Assembly (NCBI GenBank): GCA_947177425.1
Contig: CAMWUN010000038.1
Location: forward strand, 1 to 34,591
Direction: 5' to 3'
DNA from: an uncultured bacterium
Lineage (GTDB): Bacteria; Bacillota; Clostridia; Lachnospirales; Lachnospiraceae
DNA length: 34,591 bases
Shown in pieces: positions 32,585 to 34,591 of the stretch. The translations under genes and the position numbers were made by a program. Position 1 is the first letter of the stretch; every line of letters begins with the position of its first letter. A model generated the notes under the pieces. That model ran no database searches, was not told the origin of the DNA, and saw only the letters and a list, made by a program, of their open reading frames with translations.

Positions 32585-34339
32585 CTAAGAGTCAAGTTGC
32601 TCTAAGGAGGAAATATCCGGGTCGATCATCATGGAATAGTTGGTATAGTAGACCACAAATCCCGGTTTGCTTCCGTTAGGTTTTTTCACATTTTTCTTTT
32701 CCGTGTAATCAATTTCAACTTTATCCTGCTCCCGCCCTTTGGAATAGTAGGCTGCGAGCCGGGCGGCTTCCTCAAAAGCGGTGTCGGGAAGGGATCTGCC
32801 TTCCGTTTTCAGGATCACATGGGAGCCGGGAATCCCTTTGGCATGAAACCACCAGTCGCTGCCAGAAGCAGACTTAAAGGTGAGTTCATCGTTCTGGTAA
32901 TTATTCTTTCCTATATAAATGTGAAAGCCGTCACTGCTTAGGTAATGGAAGGGCCTGCTGGTGATTTTTACTCTTTTTCCGCCGCCTTTTCTGCGGATAT
33001 AGCCGCTTTCAATCAGTTCCTCTTTGATTTGAACCAAATCCTCCTCCAGAAGGGCAATGTCAAGAGCGGTCTGGATAGACTCCAGATGGTCAATTTCTTC
33101 CTTTACCTGTGCTGTGAGAGCAGATAAAGCCTCATAAGTGCGTTTCAGCTTGCCGTATTTATCAAAATATTTTTTTGCATTTTCGGAAGGCGTAAGGAGA
33201 GGGTCAAGAGGAATGGTAATCATTTCGCCCGTATAATAATTCAGGGCTTCCAGGGATTTTGCGCCGGGGGACGCTTCATATCCGTAGGTATTCAAAAGTT
33301 CTCCATATATCCTATACTTGTCCTTTTTTTCTGTATCCTGCATCTGCCGTATCTGCAAGTCATATTTCTTCACGTTCCGCTCAAGGGCTGTCTGGACAAT
33401 CCTGCGCAAATCCACAGATTTCTGGCGGATTCGTGTGACAATGCTTTTTTCCGCATAATATTGTTCTAATAAACGGCTGATACTATCAAACTCCCTGCGG
33501 CTGTCTTTATTGTACATGGTAAGGGGGATGGCGGCATATTCTGTGGGAGCGCCTTTCTCATAAGCGATTGCCGGCTGGAAATCCCCTTCCTTTATCTGAA
33601 CCATTATCCCGGAAAACACTTCATAAAGCTTTTTCAGCGCATCAGAACCTTCCGCCGTCTCCATAAAAAAAGCGGTGGAGGAATCGCCGTCTATTCCGGC
33701 CCGGTAACAGACTTCCTGGGAAACCAGGGGGGAAATTCCGGTGAAATGGCTGTAAAGCGCTTTGTACACAGGCATGTTTCTTTCTGTCATTATTTTTTGG
33801 AATAGAGGGAAATCCACTAACAGGGGATTTTGTTTGTCCTGTGTCATGGGGATAAAATAATCCCGTCCCGGAAGCACTTCCCTGACGGAACTTATCATGC
33901 CGGAAATATGCTTGATACTGTCAATAATCATATCCCCGTCATTGACAAAAATAATATTGCTGTGTTTGCCCATGATTTCAACGATTAAACGTTTGCGGCA
34001 CAAATCCCCCATTTCATTCAAGTGTTCGATGTGGATATGAAGGATACGCTCTAATCCGGGCTGGGTAATATCTGTAATCCTTCCGTTTTGTAAATGTTTG
34101 CGCAACAGCATACAAAACCCCGGCGCAGTCATGGGGCTGGGTTTGTTTCCTTCTGTGAGATAAATAAGAGGAAGGGAAGCCCCTGCTGAAATGAGAAGAC
34201 GCTTCTGTCCTTCCTGGGTCTTTATGGTAAGCAGCAGCTCGTCACTTTCCGGCTGGGCAATCTTATAAATCCTTCCTCCGGTGAGATTGTCCCTTAACTC
34301 CTTTGCAACAGCCGCTATTGTAATTCCGTCAAAAGCCAT
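32585..34339 (-). CDS. rqcH: RqcH, ribosome quality control NFACT protein (Rqc2/FbpA family)
   Basis: A 584-aa product on the minus strand, with AAAGGAG before its ATG. The NFACT-N domain (1-200) opens MAFDGITIAAVAKEL and includes FCMLLRKHLQNGRI and EIMGKHSNIIFVN. HhH and coiled-coil regions (about 270-450) follow. The NFACT-R domain (about 455-570) has SDGFHIYIGKNNYQNDELTF, SDWWFHAKGIPGSHVIL and KKNVKKPNGSKPGFVVYY. RqcH binds split 50S subunits and directs Ala tailing of stalled nascent chains. At positions 97-98, where Bacillus RqcH has the tRNA-contacting Asp-Arg, this protein has Glu-Arg (PGLERIL), a conservative change. Confidence 0.95.
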   Translation of the reverse strand: MAFDGITIAAVAKELRDNLTGGRIYKIAQPESDELLLTIKTQEGQKRLLISAGASLPLIYLTEGNKPSPMTAPGFCMLLRKHLQNGRITDITQPGLERILHIHIEHLNEMGDLCRKRLIVEIMGKHSNIIFVNDGDMIIDSIKHISGMISSVREVLPGRDYFIPMTQDKQNPLLVDFPLFQKIMTERNMPVYKALYSHFTGISPLVSQEVCYRAGIDGDSSTAFFMETAEGSDALKKLYEVFSGIMVQIKEGDFQPAIAYEKGAPTEYAAIPLTMYNKDSRREFDSISRLLEQYYAEKSIVTRIRQKSVDLRRIVQTALERNVKKYDLQIRQMQDTEKKDKYRIYGELLNTYGYEASPGAKSLEALNYYTGEMITIPLDPLLTPSENAKKYFDKYGKLKRTYEALSALTAQVKEEIDHLESIQTALDIALLEEDLVQIKEELIESGYIRRKGGGKRVKITSRPFHYLSSDGFHIYIGKNNYQNDELTFKSASGSDWWFHAKGIPGSHVILKTEGRSLPDTAFEEAARLAAYYSKGREQDKVEIDYTEKKNVKKPNGSKPGFVVYYTNYSMMIDPDISSLEQLDS

Positions 34340-34371
34340 GGTTATACTCCTTTCTGCCTGTTTTCCTTCCT

Positions 34372-34400
34372 ATTATATAGCAACTGCCGGATTCCTACAA
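34372..34400 (-). promoter_or_regulatory. rqcH promoter
   Basis: Read on the minus strand, TTGTAG (34400-34395), a 17-base spacer and TATAAT (34377-34372) precede the rqcH start by about 32 bases. Confidence 0.72.
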
Positions 34401-34420
34401 GTGACAGTTGGGGAATAGAC

Positions 34421-34449
34421 TTTACACCTTATGAAGCAACTGCTATAAT
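34421..34449 (+). promoter_or_regulatory. Strong rightward promoter at the window edge
   Basis: TTTACA (34421-34426), 17 bases and TATAAT (34444-34449) with an extended TGC. A second possible promoter (TTGATA 34472, TATACT 34494, 16-base spacer) follows. They diverge from the rqcH promoter and serve a gene or RNA beyond the window. Confidence 0.75.
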
Positions 34450-34551
34450 GATATTATCAGTTAAACGGCATTTGATAATACAAGAAAGAGCGTTATACTG
34501 AATGGAAAGTCATTCTGACAGCTTCGGGCGTAAATAGTTACTGTTTACACA

Positions 34552-34576
34552 GACCTGCGCATTTACTGCGCTGGTC
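34552..34576 (+). other. Hairpin in the leader of the rightward transcript
   Basis: GACC-T-GCGCA (34552-34561) pairs with TGCGC-T-GGTC (34567-34576) over a five-base loop. It lies about 95 bases after the predicted start site, with no start codon or T-run yet, so it is likely part of a structured 5' leader or RNA gene cut by the window end. Confidence 0.4.
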
Positions 34577-34591
34577 GTAAGAAAGTGATTC

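Noticed and set aside
32945-33127. Plus-strand frame opposite rqcH
   Set aside because: It is a shadow of the coiled-coil region of rqcH, with no ribosome site.
1-34591. CRISPR arrays, insertion sequences, tRNA or rRNA genes
   Set aside because: I saw no evenly spaced repeats, transposase motifs, tRNA TPsiC-type box or rRNA sequence on either strand.

Overview
The window looks like a chromosome segment of a spore-forming gut Clostridium, most likely Lachnospiraceae. The reasons are strong AGGAGG-type ribosome sites, moderate GC, a Spo0A DNA-binding domain, CotF-like coat proteins, a SpoVB/MurJ-like flippase, RqcH of the Firmicutes type and SpoIIAB/SpoIIAA/SpoIIE-type signalling parts. I see no rRNA, tRNA, transposase, phage gene or CRISPR array. 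The assignment is made by eye from sequence alone.

Left part (1-1981): two tandem peptide genes share an almost identical double-glycine leader but have unrelated C-terminal halves, and the first begins one base outside the window. A third leader-like peptide gene overlaps an ECF-type sigma factor gene, which is followed by a SpoIIAB/RsbW-like anti-sigma kinase.

Central left (2101-15172): an apparently co-directional operon. In order it encodes a cysteine-rich DUF6485 protein, an exported 5'-nucleotidase, a fused substrate-binding/permease ABC protein, an ABC ATPase with an extra C-terminal domain that resembles an RsbW kinase fold, a STAS anti-anti-sigma protein, a one-module NRPS (C-A-T-reductase), a membrane SpoIIE-type phosphatase, a cNMP-binding-domain protein without an HTH, and an acyltransferase-3-like membrane protein. 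A kinase, a STAS protein and a PP2C phosphatase around one NRPS suggest that a small aldehyde- or alcohol-ended metabolite is made or exported under partner-switching control.

Middle (15173-22627): a promoter/terminator pair that may define a small RNA, then tatD. Next comes a compact cluster of two DUF2589-type proteins, two unknown helical proteins and a free-standing LanM-type dehydratase/kinase-like protein that lacks the LanC cyclase half, followed by an S66 (LD-carboxypeptidase/MccF-like) peptidase and a YitT-family membrane protein. This DUF2589/DUF4135 cluster is my best candidate for an undescribed system.

Right part (22653-34591): a Spo0A-like protein reduced to its DNA-binding domain, glgA, a SpoVB/MurJ-like flippase and two small CotF-like proteins. 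Then come a two-component system and an ABC transporter of the BceRS-AB/VncRS kind, each transcription unit preceded by the same BceR-like inverted repeat at the same distance from an extended -10. Convergent rqcH and a strong outward promoter at the right edge close the window.
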